Source of the DNA: Pegea sp. RAD2-039 | Lineage: Eukaryota > Chordata > Thaliacea > Salpida > Salpidae | NCBI GenBank assembly: GCA_034620365.1 | Contig: JAQGEQ010000147.1 | Coordinates: forward strand, 1 to 64,000 | Length of the DNA: 64,000 bases | Direction of reading: 5' to 3' | In this document: positions 12,301-23,599 of the stretch, piece after piece | Numbering within the stretch: the stretch's first letter is position 1 | Layout: each line of letters starts with the position of its first letter | The notes under the pieces: generated by a model | What the model saw: only the letters and a program-made list of their open reading frames with translations | The model's database searches: none | Told to the model about the DNA's origin: nothing | Translations under genes and position numbers: made by a program

Positions 12301-12584
12301 TAAAAATAATTATAAATATTCATTATTTATTAAATTTATAAAATAAAAATAATTTTTAATGTTTACCTATTAAATAAACCAAATAAACATAAAATCTAAA
12401 AAATAAGTAGAAAATTCAAAATAAAAATTTTAAATGATTGTAAAAAATAAATTTTAATAAAAATAAACTTACCAATAGGTACAACAACAGACTGTTGAAT
12501 GAAAAGAGATTTACATTTATTGATGTAATCCAATAAAATAAATGAATTATTAGAGCCTCTATATATTCTAATATATTTAGACAT
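3372..12584 (-). CDS. SYNJ: Synaptojanin with tandem SH3 domains inside its 5-phosphatase domain
   Basis: Inositol-phospholipid phosphatase of clathrin-mediated endocytosis. My 20-exon model has exons at 12473-12584, 10402-10488, 10200-10345, 10014-10144, 9849-9963, 9691-9801, 9102-9247, 8958-9054, 7722-7827, 7526-7668, 7324-7473, 7053-7269, 6866-6999, 6699-6813, 6383-6648, 6254-6333, 5833-5994, 5513-5705, 5079-5458 and 3372-4890. They total 4410 nt, giving 1469 residues. The start is the ATG of [10 protein letters not shown], matching the family N-terminus. Residues 1-520 are the SAC domain, with [13 protein letters not shown] and the CX5R loop CLDCLDRTN (Cys381, Arg387). The 5-phosphatase begins with [10 protein letters not shown] at about 550, is interrupted by two SH3 domains at about 578-690, and resumes with [19 protein letters not shown], then [10 protein letters not shown] and [15 protein letters not shown], ending at TSDHRPV. 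The C-terminal ~500 residues are proline-rich with many SH3-ligand motifs. Splice boundaries and the terminal exon are unconfirmed without cDNA. Confidence 0.93.
3427..3846 (-). repeat. 42-bp coding repeat in synaptojanin tail (10 units)
   Basis: Exactly 420 bp made of ten 42-bp units in the last exon of synaptojanin. Each unit encodes a 14-residue peptide like [14 protein letters not shown]. The Asp-Asp-Val part is encoded by the TGACGTCA palindrome, and PPPLLPSR resembles an SH3 ligand. Units vary at single bases (SR to SH, LL to LF or WL). The opposite strand is also open, but that is a shadow. Confidence 0.9.
4120..4305 (-). repeat. 21-bp coding repeat, proline/glutamine-rich
   Basis: About eight 21-bp units in the synaptojanin C-terminal exon, encoding a heptad like QVPQPPQ. 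They lie between [11 protein letters not shown] and APRPPKSTP, which also look like SH3 ligands. Together they make the tail a dense polyproline region. Confidence 0.8.
4925..5072. repeat. 19-bp intronic repeat carrying TGACGTCA
   Basis: About eight copies of a 19-bp unit (taatgacgtcatcaacaag) fill most of synaptojanin intron 19 (4891-5078). Some units carry TGACATCA instead. Confidence 0.85.
6020..6253. repeat. 21-bp intronic repeat carrying TGACGTCA
   Basis: About eleven copies of a 21-bp unit (atctacaacaatgacgtcatc) sit in synaptojanin intron 16 (5995-6253). Some units have TGGCGTCA. The plus-strand open frame of MTSSSTT repeats is a by-product. Confidence 0.9.
6383..6813 (-). other. Two SH3 domains inserted in the synaptojanin catalytic domain
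   Basis: Exons 14 and 15 of the synaptojanin model. Exon 14 opens with TLNNWL, matching the family's own sequence after GTWNVNGGK, and in the same exon runs straight into an SH3 start (CVAKFDF, then [12 protein letters not shown]). Exon 15 completes that SH3 (DEWIRGR, then SGIFPKNYV) and carries a second ([37 protein letters not shown]). The frame then continues across a 49-nt intron into the rest of the phosphatase. The shared exon makes a nested separate gene unlikely. Confidence 0.88.
7845..8955. repeat. 12-bp minisatellite in synaptojanin intron 8
   Basis: About 1.1 kb of 12-bp units (actacatcatca, actacttcatca and a less common actacgtcatca) make up nearly all of intron 8 (7828-8957). 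It starts directly beside a TGACGTCATCAACTAC sequence, which looks like the seed from which it expanded. A related array on the other strand lies at 49440-50545. Both strands are open because the unit is 12 bp and lacks stops; this is not a protein. Confidence 0.9.
9440..9690. repeat. ~50-60-bp intronic repeat in synaptojanin intron 6
   Basis: About four imperfect copies of a unit containing 'tttggaaacacttttattgat' and 'atttacaaattttaattt'. This is one of only two synaptojanin introns without a TGACGTCA. Confidence 0.7.
11095..11990 (+). repeat. 109-bp satellite array, copy 1
   Basis: About eight tandem units of roughly 107-109 bp in intron 1 of synaptojanin (10489-12472). The unit includes gaagatcagaataatt, gatgaagtcatg, agaagagatgg, gatatcagaatgaactg and gagacaagttgtta. 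The same family forms arrays at 23600-25630 (inverted) and 40110-44175. Confidence 0.93.
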
Positions 12585-13285
12585 GGTTTCAACAGAAAAA
12601 AAATAAAACTGAAATTTAAAATGTTTAAAATTAAATCAAAAAATAACTTTTAAATTGAAAAAAAAATAAATAAATTTTTTAAATCTCTAAAAGTTTTATG
12701 AAATTTATTAACGTGAAACATAAAATAATAAATTATACAAATTGATTATAAATAAATCCTATTTTTGTTTTCGAAATCGAAGAAATTAAGAAAACATAAA
12801 AATTATTTTTCAAAATAAACTCAATTGGACTAAATGTACTTTTATGGACTTTAACAGTTCAGTCTTTTATCGATTTTCTGACAACTTTTTAAGTAATTAT
12901 TGCTCGTCCTTCAAATGAAACTATATAAAAGTGAAAAAAGATTTCGAATTTTCATTAAAATCTCTAATAAACTATTAAGAACTAATAAAATCTTCTTGAT
13001 AACACTTTCAAAAACTACAAATTTTAAGCTAAATTAAAATCAGGTGTTTTTAAACAATAAAATTACAAGTATGTAAAGTATGGTGAAACTAAATTTGGTA
13101 TTTATAAATAAAAGTTAGAAATAATATAATTTAAAGTTGTTAATATAGCTGTATAGCTTACTGATGAAAATAATGATAATCTTAGATAAATTATATAACC
13201 TAGTTCTTATTTAAAGTTTATTGTTTATAAAATTAAGACAATTATAATTTTATATACTTACTTAATTGGTTGGTGGCATAACATT
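12585..13285. other. AT-rich region upstream of synaptojanin
   Basis: It should contain the synaptojanin promoter, but I cannot point to a specific element. There is no TGACGTCA here, unlike the gene body. Confidence 0.5.
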
Positions 13286-13367
13286 GGTAGCGTGGCCGAG
13301 TGGTCTAAGGCGCTGGATTTAGGCTCCAGTCATTTCGATGGCGTGGGTTCGAATCCCACCGCTGCCA
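13286..13367 (+). tRNA. tRNA-Leu(TAG)
   Basis: An 82-nt class II tRNA with acceptor GGTAGCG/CGCTGCC, A box TGGCCGAGTGG, anticodon loop TTTAGGC (anticodon TAG) within CTGGA/TCCAG, B box GGTTCGAATCC and discriminator A. It has no intron. Confidence 0.95.
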
Positions 13368-13728
13368 TACTCTTTTATAGTACTTTTGTTAGTCAGCCTG
13401 GTTAGTGACTGGCAAATGGACTCTATAATTTGTGAACCAAACAAAACGGACCAATTAATTTTATTTAGAAAAATTTAAGTAATAATTTTTCAATAAAATA
13501 TTTTGTAATAAAAATATATTTTGAAAATAAACTTTAATATTTGAAAATATTTTTCTAGGATGTATTGTTGCTAAAAATAAGAAAACCAATTTCTTAAAAT
13601 TTGTATTTGGGTTGAATATAATTTCAAAGAAATTTTATTTTTATTTTTTTTATATAAAATTATTAATGTTAAATAATAAATAACATCTTTTACTTTCTAA
13701 ATTTTTAACTTAATAAATATCATTTGTA

Positions 13729-13930
13729 AGAATGTGTGTTACTGCGAGGTGCTTTCTTCAGGAACCCTCCTTCACATTTATTGTAATAAACAAATAAATA
13801 TTTTAATTATTTTATTTTGGCTGAACTTTATAGGGAGAAGAGTAGCATACAACCCAACTGTTTGAACCAACTGTTTGGTAACAGTCCAGTTACCTGGGAC
13901 CAGCTGAGGCAATGACATGGAGGTCAACGG
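13729..13930 (+). mobile_element. SINE tail fragment and linked repeat
   Basis: The part from 13729 to about 13795 ('gaatgtgtgttactgcgagg', 'ccctccttcacattta') matches the 3' end of the fuller SINE ending near 14380. The following 'cagtccagttacctgggacc' segment weakly resembles 62541-62600, so it may belong to another dispersed repeat. Confidence 0.6.
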
Positions 13931-14129
13931 ATTGTAAATTTTATGTTTAATTCTGTAACCATTTTCTTGGTAGCGCTTGTTAGTAAGCTAAAATCTAAAT
14001 AAATTATGTTACTTTAGATGGTTTTATTATTTTGTTTTAAATAAAAGCTTTACAACCAGTATTAATAGGTATAATAAATATATAAAGATATAATATATTA
14101 ATACAGTACATAGAATTATAGAAATATAT

Positions 14130-14395
14130 TACAATAATCATGTGCTGCTCCAGGTGAGAACCGCCATGCTGGTTGTGCTTAAAAAGTGTTTTTATAGTGT
14201 TGTCCTGCTTGGTGGCGAAGCGGTTACTACACCTAGCTACAAGGTACATCTAGCTAGGAAGTACCGGGTTCGACCCCAGGTGGAGACATATAAAACTCCT
14301 GAGAAAAACCATAAAAAACTCCTGAGAATGTGTGTTAGTGAGATGTGCTCTCTTTAGGCACCCTCCTTCGCATTTATATATATAAAATAAAATAA
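14130..14395 (+). mobile_element. tRNA-derived SINE
   Basis: The head is tRNA-like, with an A-box-like TGGCGAAGCGGTTAC near 14211 and a perfect B box GGTTCGACCCC near 14267, but the body does not fold as a normal tRNA. It is followed by a unique body and the tail shared with 13729-13795, ending in an AT-rich run. This is the usual architecture of a Pol III SINE. The source tRNA is unclear. Confidence 0.75.
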
Positions 14396-14512
14396 ACCAA
14401 GCAACACTAATTAGTGAAATATAAAAGAAATGTCATTCATACAAATATATTATACAAAGTAAATATATATTATAATTAAACGAATTATAAAAACTCTGAA
14501 CTTTTACATTAG

Positions 14513-14914
14513 TACAAATCAAAAATTAGAATCACTAGACTAGATAAAGTTGTAAATGGCAAAAGCAACCAAATATTTTTACTAATAGACCTCGCAATAT
14601 CAGTCGACGTAAATGTAAATAATACAGAACTTAAAAAGAAATTCAAATTCCTCGATTCTAGAAATCCGAAGAAATTGAATACCAAATTCTTCTGCACAAA
14701 GAATAACAACATCAAAGAAATAGAAATATTAGAAGCAGGTGACCTTCAGTTCTTTCTAAAATACTTCTATTTATTAATCAATTAAAGAATAACAGGAAAG
14801 AAATTCGAAAAGTTTATCGAAAAAATATCAAGAAGAATTGAAGTAGCTGAAATTGAAACAATAGCGATAATGGGAAGAGCTCACATATTACTAAAAGTTT
14901 TGATACTTGATTGA
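14513..14914 (+). pseudogene. Decayed ORF of a dispersed element
   Basis: A frame stays open for 90 codons from 14513, meets one stop at 14783, and continues in the same frame for 42 more codons to a stop at 14912. The peptide includes IFLLIDLAISVDVNVN, RNPKKLNTKFFC and RRIEVAEIETIAIMGRAH. No ATG starts it. The last part is repeated at about 50690-50772 as RRIDVVEIETIAIMGRAH, also in frame, so this was once a coding repeat. I do not recognise the family. Confidence 0.5.
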
Positions 14915-15256
14915 AATTGAAAGATTCTTTCGAATAATGCTGCTACCTTTCACTGTCTAATGTTGTCCACGACCTAATCATCGTGCCCTAGCCTGCCATT
15001 TCCAACTCTTACTTTTCTTGGCTCGTGAACCATGATTTCCACGCCCGCTTCCCAGGAAGTTCAAAGTCCGAGTCTCGCAGTGATTCGTCATTATCAGTGA
15101 CAGCTGTTACGACGCCAGCTGACGTAGCTACATCAGGACTGTTCCGCTTGATTGGTGAAGAGAGGAATCTGGTGAACAACTGGATCTCTTTAATTCCTGT
15201 CCTGGCAAAGTAGCTGTTCTCGGCCGAATCCTCCCTGTCTGTATTCGCGATTTCAA
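14915..15256. other. Tail of the dispersed repeat and a GC-richer patch
   Basis: 14915-15010 continues the similarity to 50773-50885 ('gcgataatgggaagagc' to 'tcgtgccctagcctg'). 15010-15250 is noticeably richer in G+C than its surroundings and is open for about 60 codons on each strand without a good ATG. I cannot assign it. Confidence 0.5.
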
Positions 15257-16512
15257 GTGTTCGAAGACTCATCAGAGTCATCTTCAGGTGTTCGAAGACT
15301 CATCAGAGTCATCTTCAGGTGTTCGAAGACTCATCAGAGTCATCTTCAGGTGTTCGAAGACTCATCAGATCCATCTTCAGGTGTTCGAAGACTCATCAGA
15401 GTCATCTTCAGGTGTTCGAAGACTCATCAGATCCATCTTCAAGTGTTCGAAGACTCATCAGAGTCATCTTCAGGTGTTCGAAGACTCATCAGATCCATCT
15501 TCAATTGTTCGAAGACTCATCAGAGTCATCTTCAGGTGTTCGAAGACTCATCAGATCCATCTTCAGGTGTTCGAAGACTCATCAGAGTCATCTTCAGGTT
15601 TTCGAAGACTCATCAGATCCATCTTCAGGTGTTCGAAGACTCATCAGAGTCATCTTCAATTGTTCGAAGACTCATCAGAGTCATCTTCAGGTGTTCGAAG
15701 ACTCATCAGAGTCATCTTCAATTGTTCGAAGACTCATCAGAGTCATCTTCAGGTGTTCGAAGACTCATCAGAGTCATCTTCAAGTGTTCGAAGACTCATC
15801 AGAGCCATCTTCAATTGTTCGAAGACTCATCAGAGTCATCTTCAGGTGTTCGAAGACTCATCAGAGTCATCTTCAGGTGTTCGAAGACTCATCAGAGTCA
15901 TCTTCAGGTGTTCGAAGACTCATCAGAGTCATCTTCAGGTGTTCGAAGACTCATCAGAGCCATCTTCAATTGTTCGAAGACTCATCAGAGTCATCTTCAG
16001 GTGTTCGAAGACTCATCAGAGTCATCTTCAGGTGTTCGAAGACTCATCAGAGTCATCTTCAAGTGTTCGAAGACTCATCAGAGCCATCTTCAATTGTTCG
16101 AAGACTCATCAGAGTCATCTTCAGGTGTTCGAAGACTCATCAGAGTCATCTTCAGGTGTTCGAAGACTCATCAGAGTCATCTTCAGGTGTTCGAAGACTC
16201 ATCAGAGTCATCTTCAGGTGTTCGAAGACTCACCAGAGTCATCTTCAGGTGTTCGAAGACTCATCAGAGTCATCTTCAATTGTTGGAAGACTCATCAGAT
16301 CCATCTTCAGGTGTTCGAAGACTCATCAGAGTCATCTTCAGGTGTTCGAAGACTCATCAGATCCATCTTCAGGTGTTTGAAGACTCATCAGAGTCATCTT
16401 CAGGTGTTCGAAGACTCATCAGAGTCATCTTCAGGTGTTCGAAGACTCATCAGAGTCATCTTCAGGTGTTCGAAGACTCATCAGAGTCATCTTCAGGTGT
16501 TCGAAGACTCAT
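15257..16512 (+). repeat. 31-bp minisatellite, about 40 units
   Basis: Tandem 31-bp units (tgttcgaagactcatcagag plus tcatcttcagg). Most variation is confined to two places: gagtca/gatcca/gagcca and aggtg/aagtg/aattg. Because 31 is not a multiple of 3 and the unit lacks stops, all three forward frames are open for 350-420 codons with a 31-residue period. The unit contains a small inverted repeat GACTC-ATCA-GAGTC. I treat it as non-coding. Confidence 0.93.
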
Positions 16513-19500
16513 TCATTTGTGACTAGAAAATAAAAATCTAAAAGTTTTGGATTAAAATTTTTAAATCTTTAAAATCTTCTTTTTCTCAGCCGCAAAAACT
16601 GGAAGACACAAATTTAGGGATCGAATCAGGAAGAAGAAAAGATCAAATGATTTTAGAGAAGCTTTCTGTCGAGACATCAATAAATTTATATTAATAATTG
16701 ATGAGTTTTGTGAAGATTTTTTGAAATTGAAGAACTTTTATTTCATTTCTAATTTAATAGATTTAAAAAAATTGTATCTAAAATTTCAACTTTAATTTGA
16801 AAATTATTTAAAATCAACTTTTCGTTTCAATTTTAATTGGATTTAAACGAATAAACTGGAATCATATCAATTATTAATTTAATTGGAATTTAAAATTTGA
16901 ATATTTAGTATCTAAAAAGATTTCTAAAATTTTGTTTAAAATTTTCGAAAACTATTTAAGATTTCTTTTTAAAATTTAAATTTTTATCTTGAATCTAAAA
17001 AAGATAAACTGAAATGAATGTTGGAAGACATAGGTATGACGTCATCGAGAAGAATTTTATCTTTTGTTAAATGAAAGCAGATTGGAAAGATAAATCAACT
17101 TTAGAATGTCTTAAATAATGAATGATTTAAAATTTTGAAGAATTAAAATTTTAAAAATGACTTTTTCTATTCAAGTTTGTTGACTTTTTAGATTTTATGT
17201 TAAAATGGAAAATTAATTTCAACTTTTGAAACTTTAGTATACAGAGGAAATTTCGCTTTTCTAACTTTAATAATAATTTGTTTTTCTATTTTTAATTTTT
17301 TAAGAAAATATTTCTTTTAAAAAAGATTTATAATTATCCGATAAAAGTCTAAAAAAAAATTTGTTTAATTTTTGTTATAAATTTAGATTAAGCTAAACAC
17401 TTTTGTATTAAAATTAAAATAATAAAGTTTTTATTTTAAATATCCTCCATAGAACTTATAGAAAGCTTTTATATATTAATCAGCTGATTAATGTGAGTTG
17501 AAAAAATATCTTCAAAATGTAGACAATAAAGTTTAAAAAAAACTAAAAGTGAAAATCCATTTTAGGCAAAAAGTAAATAAAATCGTTTTATCGATTTGTA
17601 ATTTTGTCGAAAATAAACTTTTAAATTCTTTTAACAGTAAATATTTTTGAAAAACTTTGAAAAGGAACAAGTAAAAAATGTTTTTATTGATAATCTTGTG
17701 GTTTATTAAATAAATATTTAAAAAATTCAATCTTTTCAATTACTTAACTAAATAATTGTTGAAAATTTGTTGTCGTTTTTAGGGTTAGGTTTCATTCAAA
17801 TGATTGAATTTAAAAATTCCTCAATTCTAAAGAACTAAAAGTTTTACAAACAATTCTCAAACATCAAAAATTTTCTTCATAAAAATCAAAATTTGAGATT
17901 AAAAATTTGATTAGTGACGTCACTAGAAGATTTGATGGTTAAAAATGGCTTTTTGATAAAACTAGTTAAAGATTTTTGGAATAATTAAAAAGATTTTTAA
18001 TCGTTTTTTTTTCAAATATGTTTTTATGTTGAGTGAAAAATTTAAAGAATTTTTCTTGAGTCAACATTTGAATCTTTTTAACAACTGGTTTTTACATCTG
18101 TCTTAAAAATTTATAAAAATGTTAATTTAATTATTTCAAACTTATAGTTCAAGGAAGAAAAGATAATAATGACGTCATCGAGTGAGAAATTCATTATCTA
18201 GTTTCAAATATTGAAAAGTTAAAAAAGACCTTATTTGGACTTTTGAGAAAAAAACCTGAATTGTTTATTTTATTAAAATGAAAAATTCTAGAATTTGAGC
18301 AAGAAATATTTCAATTTCAATTTGCAATTGATCAATTTAAAAATTGAATTTAAATCAATTTAAAAAAACAAATAGTTTGACTGAATTAGCAAAAAACAAT
18401 TTTCTGTTGATCAAATTTTTAGTTAAAGATTCCATTGATTTAAAAATTTGTGATGACGTCATCAGTAGATGTTATACTGAAAATCTTATCCAACATTTCA
18501 TGAGAAAAAGCTTTTTATAGATTTTGTTTTACTTTTTGTCGATATTTAAGTTAAATAAAATAAAAAAAATATTTTAGAATGTTTTTAAATCTAAATTATT
18601 TTAGAATTTCAAAGAATTCAAATTTGGAGAATTATTTTAAATAAAACTTTTGTTTAATTTTAAATGATTCTTTTTAAAAATAATTTTTTTGTTATTCTAA
18701 AATAGAAAGAAGTTACAAACTTTCAAGCAGTTTTTCCAAACTTTTTTTTACAACCTTATTTCATCATTTAAATTATGCAAACTTTAAAAAATTAATTGGA
18801 AACACTAAAAGCCATTAAGTGAAAAATTTTTCGAAAAAAGATTCAAAATTTTTCTAAATGTCTTAAAATATTCTTTACATTAAAAATTCAAACTCATCTG
18901 CGCTGATGACGTCATAATCGATAAATTCATGACAAAAGATCATGACGTCATCAATGAATAAGATAAATGTTGTTCTTTTATTTATCGAAATTTTAATAAA
19001 TTATTTCAAAATGAATAAAATTATTTTTTAATTAAAAGTTTTTTATTTTTCAAACTTTCACCAAAAAAAGACGTTTTTTTAACAAAGTCTTTTTCTCATC
19101 GATTTTCTGTTTAACGATCGCTGTACAACACATGCCTAATATGGCGTTTACGCGATAAAGCTTTTTTTGATAAATAAGATAAACGTTTTTGTTTATACTT
19201 TTCAAAAACAAATTTAAACAAAAAACCAAATCTAAAAACTGTTTTCAAACTTTTTAATCAAATGAATAAATATTTATTTAACATTTTCAGTTGGCTTTCA
19301 TTTCCTCCAACACTTATGACGTCATCACAGCGATAAGTGCTGTGACGTCACCATATTTGGATTGCAGATACAAGATGATCTACAAATTCACTTTTTACAA
19401 GTTTAGTCAAATGTCACGCTTCACTGATTTCATTCAACTGAGTTACAAGTTTTTTATCGTTCCGCTTCAATGAACACAGCCCTAGTTGCTGTTTAATCTT

Positions 19501-20200
19501 CGAGTTTTTGCCGTTTGGTTAAAAAATGTTTTTTTTTCTGCAATTAATAATTTATAAGGAGAATTTTAGCTGAAGATCTTTTGAAAGCAAACTTTAAATA
19601 TATGATTTATAAAACTAAACACTAAAAATCGACTAAGTCCAAAGTTTTATAAAACTTTTTACATTGCTGTTGTTTTAAAGTCTTTTCAAGTCTTTTAAAA
19701 ACATGTTTTATTTCGATAAATTCGAAAACTAAAATTTAATAACAAGTTTTTATGTATAAACACAATAGATGAACTTTCATCAAAATATAAAACTTTTCTA
19801 GAAAAAATATAATTTTCAAATTTAACAAATTCAATTTTTTTATAATTTAATTTAAAATTTGAAATAATTATTTCATTAAAATAAAATTTATATAATATTT
19901 GCCCATTAACAAACTTCATGGTTTTAAAAACATATAAATTAGTTATAAAACAAAAAATCGATTTTAAACTTCAATTTTTAAAGTTTATGTTTCTTATAAA
20001 AAACTAATAAAATGTTGATATAATTTAAATAAAATAAATATCATGTAGTTATTAAATATGAAAAATTTTAGATAAAGTTTCTTTTTTTATCAAACTTTAT
20101 TTATATTTTTAGATATATTTGTCTTTTTGATATCAATTCAGATATCTTTAATCATATTTGTACATCTAATTTAGTTGAAACATTTTACAAACATCACAAA
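16513..20200. other. AT-rich intergenic region with scattered palindromes
   Basis: No gene is recognised. Isolated TGACGTCA sites occur near 17038, 17914, 18171, 18453, 18906, 18944, 19318 and 19343. A perfect CArG-box sequence CCATATTTGG lies at 19351-19360, about 1.3 kb before the actin ATG, and could be a distal element. Short minus-strand open frames are low-complexity and unsupported. Confidence 0.5.
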
Positions 20201-20211
20201 AGTCTTTTTAA

Positions 20212-20221
20212 CCAAATATGG
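20212..20221. promoter_or_regulatory. CArG box (SRF site) CCAAATATGG
   Basis: A perfect CC(A/T)6GG match, about 470 bp before the actin ATG and about 50 bp before a TATA-like TTTATAAA at 20267. CArG boxes bound by serum response factor are the established control elements of animal actin genes. Confidence 0.7.
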
Positions 20222-20266
20222 AAACAAGAATCGTACTTCCTGATTTATATTACGTCACAAAAAGCA

Positions 20267-20274
20267 TTTATAAA
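20267..20274 (+). promoter_or_regulatory. TATA-like element of actin
   Basis: The sequence is TTTATAAA, with a CRE half-site TACGTCA about 16 bp upstream. Placement relative to the real transcription start is unknown; a second TTATAT at about 20580 is an alternative. Confidence 0.4.
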
Positions 20275-20388
20275 CGCCAGCAACCGGCCAGTTACCATCA
20301 CACAATTCAAGCAGCTAGACGAGAGAGAACTTGATGACGTCACGATATTCATTGAGATGAAGCGCGCCGCTAGTGGATATTTTCATAG

Positions 20389-20398
20389 CCTAATTTGG
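20389..20398. promoter_or_regulatory. CArG box CCTAATTTGG
   Basis: A perfect CC(A/T)6GG match, about 290 bp before the actin ATG. A TGACGTCA palindrome lies 50 bp upstream at 20334-20341. Confidence 0.7.
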
Positions 20399-20451
20399 TC
20401 ACAAGCGACTTTAGTTTAGGTCACGTGTTTCAGTAGAAGCTTTAAGAATTG

Positions 20452-20461
20452 CCTTATATGG
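20452..20461. promoter_or_regulatory. CArG box CCTTATATGG
   Basis: A perfect CC(A/T)6GG match and one of the strongest natural forms of the site, 225 bp before the actin ATG. With the two sites upstream it makes a cluster of three in 250 bp. Confidence 0.75.
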
Positions 20462-20652
20462 TCAGCATGAGCATAAACGAGAGAACCGCGTCATTGAAGC
20501 GTGAAAAGGCGGTTATTCGTTAAGATTAGATTAGTGGAGCTCGTTCATTTGGTTTTAGCTTTGAGTTGAGCGGTCAGGCTTTATATTTGTCTTCATAATT
20601 TTTTATTTATTTCAAAAAAATTTTTTGTGTCTAGGTTCTTAGATTTTTTTAA

Positions 20653-22244
<1,592 letters not shown>

Positions 22245-22943
22245 ACTGATTTGTTTGATTAGGTGCTCGATTTAGTTAAGTTATTTGCAGCAAACTTTAA
22301 AGAAGCGAAATATCCTGGTGCTTTTTTCATCAACATTCCCGATTTTCACATTCTCACGGCTTTAACTTTAACATTTCATGAATTAAAATATTGAAATATG
22401 TAAATATGTTGTGGTGGTTTGAGAGGTTGAAGATCAGAGTAAGGTTGCAGATCAGAAAAATATTTAAAAAGTTCAAGTTTTAGAGACAAATAAAGTTGTC
22501 CATTTAGTTACAATATGAATAAAATCAGTTGGAAGTAAATGAAAGTAGCGAATGAAAGTTGTTCAAATAGAATTAACAAAGTTCTTTTATTTGACATTTA
22601 GTTTCAGAAACTTCTTTATTTTACAAATAAAAATTTTAATCCAATTGTGTTGAAGTTGAAACTATAGTTACAATAATTGTTAAAATAAAAAATTGTAAGA
22701 TTTAAATTTAGAAATCCAATAAATGAATAATTTGAAATTGTATAACAGAATTATATAAACATTTATATAACAGATATAAAAAACTTATATTATTATTTTA
22801 TTTATTTTACTTTCTATAAATACTTTTTATACAAAATACTGATAAAAAGTGAAGTTTCCTGAAAAACAAATTAATTTATAAATTACTTCAAATTTATTTT
22901 TATAACCAAAAATTATATATAAGTTTTTTTTAAACTTAAACAA
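22245..22943. other. Actin 3' region and AT-rich spacer
   Basis: This should contain the actin 3' UTR; an 'aattaaaata' near 22381 is a possible polyadenylation signal. Nothing else is recognised. Confidence 0.5.
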
Positions 22944-23058
22944 GTCAGGATGGCCGAGTGGTCTAAGGCGCCAGACTCAAGCGTTAGCTTCACTGTTGTA
23001 CAGTGGTGAGTGTTCTGGTCCTCGTATGAGGGCGTGGGTTCGAATCCCACTTCTGACA
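22944..23058 (+). tRNA. tRNA-Leu(CAA) with 31-nt intron
   Basis: It appears identical over all 115 nt, intron included, to the copy at 1966-2080. Flanking sequence is unrelated. A long T run follows. Confidence 0.95.
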
Positions 23059-23599
23059 CAATTTTTTAAAAATTTATTATTTTAAATTCTAGATTTGAAT
23101 TTGATTGAATTATATTAAAAAAAGCTCTAACAGACTTTTTAATTACATTTTTTTATAAACTTTAAGAATTCAGAAGTAAATAAAAAAAATTATACTTTAT
23201 AAGTTAAATTTTTTTTTTAATTACAATTAAAGCTTTTTAGATTTTGAAAAAAATATTTTTACAACTTTTTAATATAAAGATAAGAGTTTTCAAAAAGATT
23301 TATTTTTTAATTTAAATTTTTTTAACCAAATTATTTTCTAAACTAAAAAAAACTGTCCACAAAATTTTAAGATTTTTCCCAATATTCTCAAAGTTTCTGT
23401 GGCTTTCAAGAAAACTTTTAATGTTAAAATAATTTTCAATTTGATTTACAAAATAAATCTTTATGACTTTCAAAATAACATTTCGATTATTTTGTTTTTT
23501 TCAAAAACAATATTTATGAAAATAATTTAAAAGCTTTGATTAAAAACAAATTTTATATTTTCTTGAGCATACTATTTTTTTGATTTTGAAAAGAATATT
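23059..23599. other. AT-rich spacer, nothing recognised
   Basis: Very AT-rich, with no palindromes, arrays or open frames worth noting. Confidence 0.6.

Noticed and set aside
15257-16526. Three overlapping plus-strand genes of about 350-420 residues
   Set aside because: All are the 31-bp minisatellite in its three frames; no unique sequence, conserved domain or splice evidence.
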